DNA of 64,000 bases, taken from Saprospiraceae bacterium. GTDB taxonomy: Bacteria; Bacteroidota; Bacteroidia; Chitinophagales; Saprospiraceae. Numbering within the stretch: the first letter of the stretch is position 1; each line of letters opens with the position of its first letter. A program made the translations under genes and the position numbers. This document shows positions 17,905 through 26,135 of the stretch, in pieces. The notes beneath the pieces are model-generated. The model was given only the letters and a program-made list of their open reading frames with translations. It ran no database searches and was not told the origin of the DNA. The stretch is from the NCBI GenBank assembly GCA_016787415.1, contig JAEUUT010000143.1:28219-92218 (forward strand), written 5' to 3'.

Positions 17905-19008
17905 TTATCTCTCGGTCACGTTTCCATCTTCTACTTCGAACAGTTTGTAATCTTCTGAAAAGGAGGAAATTATCTCTTCTATTCGATTGCGCTGCGTATC
18001 TGTGATAAATATTTGTCCGAAATCGCGCCCCAGCAACAATCCCACCAGGTGGCGAACCCGCCGGGCATCCAGTTTGTCAAATATGTCATCAAGCAACAGA
18101 ATAGGCGCAGCGCCTTTGGCTTGTCGCAACACCTCATACTGAGCAAGCCGCATGGCGAGCAAAAAAGACTTCAACTGGCCTTGCGAGGCAAATTTCTTGA
18201 CTAATTTCCCATCCATATACAAATCCACATCGTCGCGGTGCGGCCCTACGGTTGATCGTTGCAGGATGCGGTCTTTTTCGAGTGCGGCAGGCATGAGTTG
18301 TTCTAGTGTGCCCTCTTTCAAATCGGAATCATATTGAACGTCCACCACTTCCCGACTGTCGGAAATAGCGGCATATATTTCCTGAAAAAGCGGTCGGAAT
18401 GTTGTTACAAATGCAGCACGTTGTTCAAAAAGGGTTTGTGCAGGCCGGAACATTTGATGGTCAATGCTTTCCAGCAACACCGGATCATAATTTCTGTATT
18501 CGGCGAACCGTTTCAATAATGCATTTCTTTGTTTTAGTAATGCATTGTAGATCAACAGGTTTTGAAGATAATCCGGCGAAATTTGCGACAGCGTGGCATC
18601 CAGAAAACGGCGCCGATCCTCACTGCCTTCCTGCACCAGCGATACATCGTCGGGCGCGATCATCACTACGGGAAATTGACCAATGTAGTCCGTCAATCGC
18701 TCGTACGGAACGCTATTGCGCTCGATCTCTTTACGCTGCCCGGCCTGGTATTTGGCGACAATTTTTAGCGACTGTTCTTCCTGTCTGAAATGCCCTTCAA
18801 TACGAAAAAACTGCTCGTCATGCCGCACCAACTGCCTGTCATTCAGGCCGGTATGGTTTTTACACAAACAAAGAAAATGGATGGCATCCAGCACATTCGT
18901 TTTTCCCATACCGTTCAAGCCGGTCAGACAATTCAGCCGGGGCGACAACGACATCGACAGATGTTCGTAGTTCTTGAACTGGGAAAGTTTGAGTTGCGCG
19001 AGAAACAT
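17905..19008 (-). CDS. recF: DNA replication and repair protein RecF
   Basis: 367 residues. RecF is an SMC-like ATPase that loads RecA on gapped DNA with RecO and RecR. Seen: N-terminal LSQFKNYEHL, Walker A GLNGMGKTN near residue 33, a coiled central part shorter than in SMC proteins, signature region FASQGQLKSFLLAMRLAQ, and Walker B LLLDDIFDKLD followed by the RQIFITDTQ-like strand GQIFITDTQ. Length is typical. It is not next to dnaA/dnaN/gyrB as in many phyla. It follows nadE on the same strand, but a long palindrome lies between. Confidence 0.96.
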   Translation of the reverse strand: MFLAQLKLSQFKNYEHLSMSLSPRLNCLTGLNGMGKTNVLDAIHFLCLCKNHTGLNDRQLVRHDEQFFRIEGHFRQEEQSLKIVAKYQAGQRKEIERNSVPYERLTDYIGQFPVVMIAPDDVSLVQEGSEDRRRFLDATLSQISPDYLQNLLIYNALLKQRNALLKRFAEYRNYDPVLLESIDHQMFRPAQTLFEQRAAFVTTFRPLFQEIYAAISDSREVVDVQYDSDLKEGTLEQLMPAALEKDRILQRSTVGPHRDDVDLYMDGKLVKKFASQGQLKSFLLAMRLAQYEVLRQAKGAAPILLLDDIFDKLDARRVRHLVGLLLGRDFGQIFITDTQRNRIEEIISSFSEDYKLFEVEDGNVTER

Positions 19009-19046
19009 TTTTGTTATCTGTTATCCGTTATCGGTTATCCGTTATC

Positions 19047-19190
19047 GGTTATCCGTTATCGGTTATCCGTTATCAGGGTGGTAAGGAGACCATTCGCACA
19101 TATATTTTGGCCACACAAAAAGGAATGCCAAGTATATGTACGAATGGTCTCCTTACCACCCTGATAACTAATAACGGATAACCGATAACC
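19047..19190. repeat. Long palindrome with GTTATC-phrase arms (family copy 1)
   Basis: Arms 19047-19104 and 19133-19190 are complementary over about 58 bp with few mismatches: outer parts made of alternating GGTTATC/CGTTATC phrases, inner parts CAGGGTGGTAAGGAGACCAT. The 28-nt loop contains TTTTGGCC...GGAATGCCAA, able to form a short inner stem. Further GTTATC phrases continue to 19021. It fills the gap between the nadE stop and the recF start. A second copy is at 36202-36344. Confidence 0.9.
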
Positions 19191-19193
19191 AAA

Positions 19194-20831
19194 TCACGAG
19201 AGGTATTTCCCTACAATCGGCATGCGGCGGCCCATACCGAAACCTTTGCTGCTGACACGCAATACAGGCGCTGCCTGCTCGCGTTTGAATTCATTGATAT
19301 TGACCATACGCAGTACGCGCCGCACGAGGGCTTCATCAAAACCCATAGAAATCAGTTCACGCGGACCTTGACGGCACTCGATATATTGATACAGCAAAGG
19401 GTCGAGCACCTCGTAAGGAGGCAGGCTATCGGTGTCTTTCTGCCCCGGCCTCAATTCGGCGCTGGGCGGCTTGACAATACTGTTTTGAGGAATGACCTCC
19501 GCATCTTTATTGAGGTACTGTGCCAGTTCGTACACCTCTGTTTTGTACACATCACCCAGCACGGAAATGCCGCCGCACATATCGCCGTACAGCGTCCCAT
19601 ACCCCACCGACATTTCGCTTTTATTGGTTGTATTCAGCAGGATATTGCCAAATTTGTTGCTCATAGCCATCAACAGGGTGCCCCGAACGCGTGCCTGAAT
19701 GTTTTCCTCTGTAACATTAAATGCCAGACCTTCAAACTGGGATTTCAAGGCGGTCTCGAATGCCTCATACATCGGGCGGATAGCAACAATATCGTATTGA
19801 ATACCCAGGTTTTTAGCCAGTTGTCGCGCATCATCCACCGAATGGTCGCTGCTGAACTGACTGGGCATCAGGAGCACCCGTACATTTTCGGCCCCGAGGG
19901 CTTTGGCAGCCAGTACGGCTGTAACGGCAGAGTCGATACCACCTGAAAGACCGAGAATGGCTTTTTTAAAGCCCAGTTTTCGGAAATAGTCGCGAATGCC
20001 GACGATCAATGCGTCGTGTATGAGTTGTGTTTTGTGTTTGGGCTGCTCCGCCGTTTTTCCACCTGTCAGCACTTCATCCAGGTCGTACACACGCAGACAT
20101 TCCTCAAAATAGGGCATTTCATCAAATACTTTCCCATCGGGCGACATGACGATGCTCCCTCCATCGAATACAATATCCGTTTGTGCGCCCGTGTGGTTGG
20201 TATAAAACATTGGGATGCCATAGCGCTCCACATTGGCGCGCACCACCTGAATGCGCATGGCGGCATGCGCATAATCGAAGGGCGAAGCACTCAAATTCAG
20301 GATAAAGTCGGGCTGGTATGGGATCATTTCATCCAGCGGACAAACCACGTACAGCGGGTTTTCATTGCCGACATTCCAGATGTCTTCACAAATGGACAGG
20401 GCTATTTTTTTCCCCTTGAACGTGATGGGCTTGAATTCCGTTGCCGGCTCGAAATAGCGATACTCGTCGAAGATGTCGTAAGTAGGCAACAGGGCTTTGT
20501 GCTGAACCCCAATAATGGCGCCCTCTGAAAGGAAATAAGCGGAATTGTACAGGTCTTTGCCCGCCAAAACCGGATTGCGGGAAGGTGCGCCCACCACGAT
20601 ACCAATGCCATGACTTACCTCCCGGAGCGCATCTACGGATGCTTGCGACTGTCGGATAAAATCGTCGAATTCCAGAAAATCGCGGGGCGGGTAGCCGCAA
20701 ACGGCCAGTTCACCAAAGCAAATCAGGTCGGCGCCCTGTTCTTTGGCCGATGTTACGGCGGCCAGCATTTTGGCCAGGTTACCTTCAAAATTGCCAATGT
20801 GGTAGTCTAATTGGGCAAGAGCAATGCGCAT
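19194..20831 (-). CDS. nadE: Glutamine-dependent NAD+ synthetase
   Basis: 545 residues from ATG 20831 (MRIALAQLDYHIGNFEGN); the frame extends 13 codons upstream without family similarity. It makes NAD+ from deamido-NAD+, ATP and glutamine. The N-terminal nitrilase-type glutaminase domain has the Glu-Lys-Cys triad in FGELAVCGYPP, HKALLPTYDIF and LSICEDIWN. The C-terminal synthetase (from about 265) has the ATP PP-loop LSGGIDSAVT and KSEMSVGYGT. Length is typical. It follows rimO by 44 bases on the same strand. Confidence 0.96.
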   Translation of the reverse strand: MRIALAQLDYHIGNFEGNLAKMLAAVTSAKEQGADLICFGELAVCGYPPRDFLEFDDFIRQSQASVDALREVSHGIGIVVGAPSRNPVLAGKDLYNSAYFLSEGAIIGVQHKALLPTYDIFDEYRYFEPATEFKPITFKGKKIALSICEDIWNVGNENPLYVVCPLDEMIPYQPDFILNLSASPFDYAHAAMRIQVVRANVERYGIPMFYTNHTGAQTDIVFDGGSIVMSPDGKVFDEMPYFEECLRVYDLDEVLTGGKTAEQPKHKTQLIHDALIVGIRDYFRKLGFKKAILGLSGGIDSAVTAVLAAKALGAENVRVLLMPSQFSSDHSVDDARQLAKNLGIQYDIVAIRPMYEAFETALKSQFEGLAFNVTEENIQARVRGTLLMAMSNKFGNILLNTTNKSEMSVGYGTLYGDMCGGISVLGDVYKTEVYELAQYLNKDAEVIPQNSIVKPPSAELRPGQKDTDSLPPYEVLDPLLYQYIECRQGPRELISMGFDEALVRRVLRMVNINEFKREQAAPVLRVSSKGFGMGRRMPIVGKYLS

Positions 20832-20875
20832 GGTGCGTAATCTTAAGAAATGACTGGGCCCGTAGGCCATAATTT

Positions 20876-22192
20876 TTATTCCGTTACAACTTCTCCGTAC
20901 AGGTCGAATTCTTCGGCGCCAGTGATTCTGATATTGGCAAAATCGCCGAGGCGAATATAATTGCCTTTTGCCGGCACCAGCACCTCGTTGTCTACATCCG
21001 GCGAGTCGGCTTCGGTGCGGCCGATATAGTATTTGCCTTCTTTCCGATCAAACAAGGTGCGGAAAACCTGCCCAATTTTGGCTTCGTTTTTCTGATAGGA
21101 AATTTCCTGTTGCAGGTCCATCAGGCGCTGGGCGCGTTCGGCTTTAACTTCGGCGGGAATTTCATCGGGCAGTTCGTAGGCACGCGTGCTTTCTTCATGC
21201 GAGTATTGAAATACGCCCACACGTTCGAATTGCTGCTGTTGAACAAAGTCGAGCAATTCTTCAAAAGCCTCTTCCGTTTCGCCCGGGTGACCAACCAGGA
21301 AAGTGGTGCGGATAGCAATGCCCGGCACTTTTTCCCTGATTTTGGCGATCAATTCCTCCGTTTCGGCGCGCGTAATCTGTCGGCGCATGATGTCAAGCAC
21401 CGTGTCGCTGGCATGCTGGAGCGGAATATCGAGGTAATTGCATATTTCCTTGCGTTCGGCCATCACGTCGAGCACTTCGAGGGGAAATTTGCTCGGGTAA
21501 GCATAGTGCAGCCGAATCCATTCAATACCTTCCACGTCAGCGAGGGCATGCAGCAAACGTGGAAGTTCGCGGGTTTTGTAAATATCCAGGCCGTAATAGG
21601 TGAGTTCCTGAGCAATTAGCAACAGTTCTTTCACCCCGCGTCGCGCCAGGTTGCGAGCCTCCATAACGAGTTCTTCTACGGGTCTGCTCACGTGTTTGCC
21701 GCGCATCAGTGGAATAGCGCAAAACGAACAGGTGCGGTTACAGCCTTCCGAAATTTTCAGGTAGGCGTAATGCGGCAACGTGGTAATTTGACGCTCGCCG
21801 AGCAGTTCGTATTTGTAGTCGGCGTTCATTTTTTCCAGCAAGGCAGGCATTTCCAGCGTCCCGAAAAATGCGTCGACTTCCGGGATTTCCGCTTCCAGAT
21901 TGTCTTTGTAACGTTGTGACAAACAGCCGGTTACATACAGTTTATCAATACCGCCTGCCTGTTTGATATTGGCATATTGGACAATGGTATCGATGCTTTC
22001 CTGCTTGGCCAGGTCGATAAAACCGCAGGTATTGATGACCACCACGTTGGCATCTTCCCGGTCGCTGTCGTGCGCCACATCAAAATCGTTGCCACGCAAC
22101 TGGGTAATTAGGTTTTCGCTGTCGACCAGGTTTTTGGAACAACCCAGCGTAATAACATTCACCTTATCTTTTCGAATAGACTTCGTCTTCAT
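20876..22192 (-). CDS. rimO: Ribosomal protein S12 methylthiotransferase RimO
   Basis: 438 residues from ATG 22192 (MKTKSIRKDKVNVITLGCSK). RimO is a radical-SAM enzyme with two 4Fe-4S clusters that methylthiolates an aspartate of ribosomal protein S12. Seen: the UPF0004 N-terminal domain with cysteines in TLGCSKN, NTCGFID and VTGCLSQRY; the radical-SAM motif C-x3-C-x2-C in SEGCNRTCSFCAIP; RLHYAYPSKFP; and a C-terminal TRAM domain. The pattern favours RimO over MiaB. It is divergent from the DinB-like gene. Confidence 0.95.
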   Translation of the reverse strand: MKTKSIRKDKVNVITLGCSKNLVDSENLITQLRGNDFDVAHDSDREDANVVVINTCGFIDLAKQESIDTIVQYANIKQAGGIDKLYVTGCLSQRYKDNLEAEIPEVDAFFGTLEMPALLEKMNADYKYELLGERQITTLPHYAYLKISEGCNRTCSFCAIPLMRGKHVSRPVEELVMEARNLARRGVKELLLIAQELTYYGLDIYKTRELPRLLHALADVEGIEWIRLHYAYPSKFPLEVLDVMAERKEICNYLDIPLQHASDTVLDIMRRQITRAETEELIAKIREKVPGIAIRTTFLVGHPGETEEAFEELLDFVQQQQFERVGVFQYSHEESTRAYELPDEIPAEVKAERAQRLMDLQQEISYQKNEAKIGQVFRTLFDRKEGKYYIGRTEADSPDVDNEVLVPAKGNYIRLGDFANIRITGAEEFDLYGEVVTE

Positions 22193-22288
22193 ATTCTCTG
22201 TAAATGGCCCCTGCAATGAAAGAGGCAATCATGTCTTTACTTAAAAATGCAAAGGTCGCTCATTTTGGTAAATTTTTCCAGGCACGCT

Positions 22289-22319
22289 TTTGGTACCCTG
22301 AATAACGCAACTACCTTTG
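22289..22319 (+). promoter_or_regulatory. Bacteroidota-type promoter of the DinB-like gene
   Basis: TTTG (22289-22292) and TACCTTTG (22312-22319) are separated by 19 bases, a good match to the -33 TTG / -7 TAnnTTTG pattern. The ATG at 22326 is only 6 bases downstream, implying a leaderless or nearly leaderless mRNA. Confidence 0.65.
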
Positions 22320-22325
22320 CGCCCT

Positions 22326-22886
22326 ATGACACAATCCACGCTACTTGAACGACTGGAAACGGAACTCAGATATTGCCTTGATATCGTACGCAACCAAATT
22401 GCCGCACAGGATACAGCTGTATTGCAAGCACGCACCACCCCCGAACACTGGAATACACTGGAAAGTTTTGCACACCTGAACGCTTACCTGGAACGCTATA
22501 TTCCCCGGATGGAACTTGCTATCCACAAAGCCAAGGCTCGGGAATGGAAGCCTGTAGACGATGTGAAATACACAGGCGCTGGAAAAAGATTTGTAAAACG
22601 CGCCGATCCGGAAAACGGGAAGGCATACAAAACGCCGAAATATTACAATTTCTGGCAAAAAAGTGTGGGAATTGCCGCGTTGAAGGGTTTTACCATCAAT
22701 ACAGAACGCTTGCTCCGTGTAATTCAAGCGGCTAAAGAAGTGAACCTCAACAAGGCAAAAGTAGGCCGCGGCAAATCCGGGTTTCTTACACTCAACCTCG
22801 GAAATACGATCGAATGGCAGGTGCTACATATCCATCGGCACTTCAATCAAATCCAGGCCCAGATCGCTCAACTGCAAAGCCGTTGA
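22326..22886 (+). CDS. DinB-family protein
   Basis: 186 residues from ATG 22326. The four-helix DinB/YfiT-like fold is suggested by the spaced histidines SFAHLNAYLERYI (near residue 57) and HIHRHFNQI (near residue 170), which in this superfamily bind a divalent metal. Members include bacillithiol or mycothiol transferases and many proteins of unknown role; no thiol specificity can be read. The last codon is followed closely by the promoter of the aromatic amino acid operon. Confidence 0.75.
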   Translation: MTQSTLLERLETELRYCLDIVRNQIAAQDTAVLQARTTPEHWNTLESFAHLNAYLERYIPRMELAIHKAKAREWKPVDDVKYTGAGKRFVKRADPENGKAYKTPKYYNFWQKSVGIAALKGFTINTERLLRVIQAAKEVNLNKAKVGRGKSGFLTLNLGNTIEWQVLHIHRHFNQIQAQIAQLQSR

Positions 22887-22916
22887 GAATTTTTTTTCAT
22901 TTTTTTTCGTCTCAGG

Positions 22917-22948
22917 CTTGCAGCATTCAATTCTACCTCTTACGTTTG
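22917..22948 (+). promoter_or_regulatory. Promoter of the aromatic amino acid operon
   Basis: TTG (22918-22920) and TACGTTTG (22941-22948) are spaced by 20 bases, matching the Bacteroidota -33/-7 consensus. Transcription would start near 22954, placing the leader-peptide ATG (22976) about 22 bases into the mRNA. Confidence 0.75.
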
Positions 22949-22975
22949 CACCGTAACAGTACAACAGTACACCAC

Positions 22976-23068
22976 ATGAGCAACAGCCGCGCATTTTATT
23001 TTGGTTTCTTTTTTTACTATTTCTTTTTTGGAAAAAGGAAAAGGAACTACCTGTGCGCGTCAGTATAA
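22976..23068 (+). CDS. Phe/Tyr-rich leader peptide of the aromatic operon
   Basis: 30 codons from ATG 22976 to TAA at 23066-23068. Residues 7-18 read FYFGFFFYYFFF: 8 Phe in the peptide, all in this run, and 4 Tyr, three of them in it. A basic tail and a stop follow. A run of the end-product amino acids just before a terminator ahead of pheA is the hallmark of ribosome-mediated attenuation (as in the pheA and his leaders of enteric bacteria). The codon run ends at 23029. The peptide's last third (codons 23-25) contains the antiterminator strand AGGAACT (23042-23048). Confidence 0.88.
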   Translation: MSNSRAFYFGFFFYYFFFGKRKRNYLCASV

Positions 23069-23128
23069 ATGACAAACTGAAAATCACAGACAAGGGAGTT
23101 CCTGAACAACAGGAACTCCCTTTTTTTT
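23042..23128 (+). terminator. Attenuator: antiterminator plus intrinsic terminator before pheA
   Basis: Terminator: GGGAGTTCCTG (23094-23104), loop AACAA, CAGGAACTCCC (23110-23120), then eight T (23121-23128). Antiterminator: AGGAACT at 23042-23048 is identical to the terminator's 3' strand (23111-23117), so it can pair with AGTTCCT (23097-23103) instead. A ribosome stalled on the Phe/Tyr codons leaves 23042-23048 free and blocks termination. A ribosome that reaches the stop at 23066 covers it and lets the terminator form. Confidence 0.88.
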
Positions 23129-23145
23129 GCCTTCAAACTGCAACA

Positions 23146-24045
23146 ATGTCCGACTCAGCCATGCCGTCGTCGACGGCTACAACACAAAAACGCACACCCG
23201 AACCCTCTATGCAGGGACAGCGAATTGCCATTCAGGGCGTACGCGGGGCTTTTCATGAAATTGCTGCCCGCCATTTTTTTGGCGAGCAGATCGAAGTAGT
23301 GCCTGCCTTGTCATTTCCGATTCTTTTTGACAAATCTGCCGATGCGGCACAAACCGATGCAGCCATTCTGGCAATTGAGAACAGTATTGCAGGAAGTATT
23401 TTGGGCAATTACAAACTGCTTGAAAACAGCGATCTGGTGGTAGTCGGTGAAGTGTACTTGCGCATTCAGCAGAACCTGCTGGCGTTGCCAGGCGTAACTT
23501 TCGATCAAATCAGGGAAGTTCACTCCCATCCGATGGCCCTGGCCCAATGTGCCGAATTTTTCAAAAAATACCCTAAAATTCGGTTGGTAGAATCGGAAGA
23601 CACAGCTGAGAGCGCCGCACACATTGTTCGGCATCGCGCTATTCACATGGGCGCTATTGCAAGCACTTTGGCTGCCAATATTTACGGTTTGAATGTGCTG
23701 GCGCCTGCTATTGAAACGGTGCCGGAAAATTTCACCCGCTTTCTGGCCGTCCGCCGAAAAAAAGAAGCCGTACCTGTACAACATGCCGACAAGGCTTCGG
23801 TCTGTTTCAGCGCGGGCCACCAGCCTGGCAGCCTGGCTCAGGTACTCACCATGCTGGCTACAGAAGGCGCCAATCTTACTAAGATACAATCGGCCCCGCT
23901 GCTCGGCCGCCCCTGGGAGTATCGTTTTTTTGTTGATTTTACGGCTATTCCAGACAGAATTCCGGAAGTACTTCAATTACTGGAGCGTAGTACAACTGAC
24001 TTACAGGTTTTAGGTGTATATCGGGAAGGAGTACAAAATTCGTAA
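23146..24045 (+). CDS. pheA: Prephenate dehydratase
   Basis: 299 residues from ATG 23146, the first ATG after the attenuator; the ATG at 23209 just before QRIAIQGVRGAFHE is an alternative. It converts prephenate to phenylpyruvate. The catalytic domain (about 23-205) shows IQGVRGAFHEIAA, ENSIAGSI and the conserved T-R-F in ENFTRFLAVR. The C-terminal ACT domain (about 215-290) binds phenylalanine in this family. Its usual GALV and ESRP boxes read GSLA and QSAP here, a variation I associate with Bacteroidota enzymes. First structural gene of the operon; 40 bases to the aminotransferase. Confidence 0.95.
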   Translation: MSDSAMPSSTATTQKRTPEPSMQGQRIAIQGVRGAFHEIAARHFFGEQIEVVPALSFPILFDKSADAAQTDAAILAIENSIAGSILGNYKLLENSDLVVVGEVYLRIQQNLLALPGVTFDQIREVHSHPMALAQCAEFFKKYPKIRLVESEDTAESAAHIVRHRAIHMGAIASTLAANIYGLNVLAPAIETVPENFTRFLAVRRKKEAVPVQHADKASVCFSAGHQPGSLAQVLTMLATEGANLTKIQSAPLLGRPWEYRFFVDFTAIPDRIPEVLQLLERSTTDLQVLGVYREGVQNS

Positions 24046-24085
24046 AGCACCTGATTTTTCACAACCTGCAAATGATAGAAAAATT

Positions 24086-25249
24086 ATGATACAGCCTGCC
24101 AAACGCCTCGACGCTGTCAACGAATACTACTTCGCAGGAAAACTGCGCGAAATTGCACAAATGCAAAAGGACGGTAAACCCGTGCTTAACCTGGGTATTG
24201 GTAGTCCTGATCAGCCCCCCCACCCTGCTGTGCTGGAAGCGCTGCACAACGGCGCTGCTCATCCCAAAGCACACGGGTACCAATCTTACACCGGCATCGC
24301 GGCATTGAGAGAAGCCTGGGCTGCCTGGTATGCGCAGTATTATGGGGTTACTTTAAATGCTAACAATCAGATACTTCCGCTGATTGGTTCAAAAGAAGGC
24401 ATCGTACATGTGGCTATGGCTTTTCTCGAACCTGGCGATGTGGCGCTGGTTCCCAATCCCGGGTACCCGGCCTACTCGGCTGCCACGCAACTGGCTGGCG
24501 CTTCTGTACAATTGTATGAATTGAATGAATCTACAGGCTGGTTACCTGATTTGGAGCAACTGGAAAAAACAGAGCTCCGTCAGGTAAAACTCATGTGGGT
24601 AAATTATCCACACATGCCCACCGGCGAGCCGGGCTCAGCATCGGTTTTTCAGATGCTGGTCGATTTTGGAAAAAAACACAACATCCTGATTGTCAACGAC
24701 AATCCGTACAGTTTTATCCTCAACGAACATCCGCGTAGCATCCTCGCAGCCGATGGCGCAGAAGACATTGCACTGGAACTCAACTCGCTTTCCAAATCGC
24801 ACAACATGGCGGGCTGGCGCGTTGGCATGGTGGCCGGTCACCCGGAATACCTGAAATCGGTGCTGCGTTTCAAAAGCAACATGGATTCCGGTCAGTTTCA
24901 GCCCGTACAACTGGCGGCCGTGCAAGCCTTGAATTTGCCGGCAGCATGGTACCAATCCCTCAACGATATGTATCTGGAACGCCAGAAAGTAGCCTTCCAG
25001 ATTTTGGAAAGCCTGGATTGTGTGTTCAATCCGCAGCAACAAGGCATGTTTGTATGGGCTAAAATACCCGATCATTACGACGATTGCTACGCTTTAAGCG
25101 ATGAATTACTGTACGAACGGCACGTGTTTCTGACCCCCGGCGGCATTTTCGGCTCCAATGGCAACCGTTATGTACGCATTTCTCTTTGCAGCGATGTAGC
25201 CACCCTCCAAACCGCACTCTATCAAATACAAAACGCACTCTCCGTATGA
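24086..25249 (+). CDS. Class I/II PLP aminotransferase, probably aromatic or prephenate-type
   Basis: 387 residues from ATG 24086 (MIQPAKRLDAVNEYYF). Fold-type I aminotransferase: PGDVALVPNPGYPAYSAATQ, NDNPYSFIL with the PLP-contacting Asn/Asp/Tyr set, the PLP lysine in LNSLSKSHNMAGWRVG near residue 240, and the carboxylate-binding arginine in RYVRISLC near the C-terminus. Lying between pheA and tyrA, it most likely transfers the amino group in phenylalanine and tyrosine formation. Aspartate or diaminopimelate aminotransferase activity cannot be excluded from sequence. Confidence 0.88.
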   Translation: MIQPAKRLDAVNEYYFAGKLREIAQMQKDGKPVLNLGIGSPDQPPHPAVLEALHNGAAHPKAHGYQSYTGIAALREAWAAWYAQYYGVTLNANNQILPLIGSKEGIVHVAMAFLEPGDVALVPNPGYPAYSAATQLAGASVQLYELNESTGWLPDLEQLEKTELRQVKLMWVNYPHMPTGEPGSASVFQMLVDFGKKHNILIVNDNPYSFILNEHPRSILAADGAEDIALELNSLSKSHNMAGWRVGMVAGHPEYLKSVLRFKSNMDSGQFQPVQLAAVQALNLPAAWYQSLNDMYLERQKVAFQILESLDCVFNPQQQGMFVWAKIPDHYDDCYALSDELLYERHVFLTPGGIFGSNGNRYVRISLCSDVATLQTALYQIQNALSV

Positions 25250-26097
25250 CAATCACCATAATCGGCCCCGGTTTGATCGGCGGTTCACTGGCAGTGGGTC
25301 TGCGGGAAAATGGCTTCGCAACTCGACTCATTGGCGTCGACAACAAACCCGAAAACGCTCAAAAGGCCCTCGAACTGGGGCTGGTAGACGAAGTGCTGCC
25401 GCTTGAGAAGGCTGTTGCAGCCAGCAGAATGATCATTGTTGCCACACCGGTTGACAGCCTGACCAAACTGATTCCACAGGTACTTGACCTCGTAGATGCT
25501 CAAAAAGTGGTGCTGGATGTAGGTTCTACCAAATTACCAGTGTTGGAAGCCGTCAGGCACCACCCCAGCCGCGAGCGATTCGTGGCTACACACCCTATGG
25601 CAGGTACAGAATATTCTGGTCCGGGAGCTGCCATTCCCGGTCTCTTTGCAGGAAAATGTTGTGTATTCAGCGATGTGGAAAAAAGTGACCCGGAGGCTGT
25701 TTACCTATGCCGCAGCATGTATGAATCGCTGGGCATGTACCTAAATTTCCTGGAAGGCGCGGCCCACGACCTGCATGTGGCGTATGTGAGTCACATATCA
25801 CACATCGCCTCATTTGCTTTGGCATTAACCGTTCTGGAAAAGGAAAAAAACGAAGAGCGCATTTTTGAACTGGCGAGTGGCGGTTTCAATAGTACCGTTC
25901 GTCTGGCAAAAAGTAGCCCGGATACCTGGGTGCCGATTTTCAGACAAAACCGCGACAATGTACTGGACGTGCTGGACGAATTTATCAATACCATCAGCCG
26001 TTTCAGAACACTTCTCATCAAAAAAGACTTCGATACTTTTGGAAACCTGATTCAGCAAGCCAATGATATCCGACGCATTATCGACCCCAGAACCTGA
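25246..26097 (+). CDS. tyrA: Prephenate dehydrogenase
   Basis: 283 residues from ATG 25246, overlapping the aminotransferase stop as ATGA, so translation is coupled. It oxidises and decarboxylates prephenate to 4-hydroxyphenylpyruvate. The N-terminal Rossmann motif is IIGPGLIGGSLA, with VDNKPENAQKALELG; the catalytic-domain signatures are THPMAGTEYSGPGAA and SHISHIASFALAL. There is no C-terminal ACT domain, so tyrosine feedback may be absent. Confidence 0.95.
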   Translation: MTITIIGPGLIGGSLAVGLRENGFATRLIGVDNKPENAQKALELGLVDEVLPLEKAVAASRMIIVATPVDSLTKLIPQVLDLVDAQKVVLDVGSTKLPVLEAVRHHPSRERFVATHPMAGTEYSGPGAAIPGLFAGKCCVFSDVEKSDPEAVYLCRSMYESLGMYLNFLEGAAHDLHVAYVSHISHIASFALALTVLEKEKNEERIFELASGGFNSTVRLAKSSPDTWVPIFRQNRDNVLDVLDEFINTISRFRTLLIKKDFDTFGNLIQQANDIRRIIDPRT

Positions 26098-26135
26098 TAA
26101 TTTGCTCATTTCTCACTATCTCATAATTGTTTGCC

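Noticed and set aside
19021..19080. GTTATC direct repeats next to recF looking like DnaA boxes or origin iterons
   Set aside because: The unit is GTTATCSG, not TTATCCACA; the repeats are palindrome arms also found at valS, and no dnaA, dnaN or AT-rich unwinding region is present.
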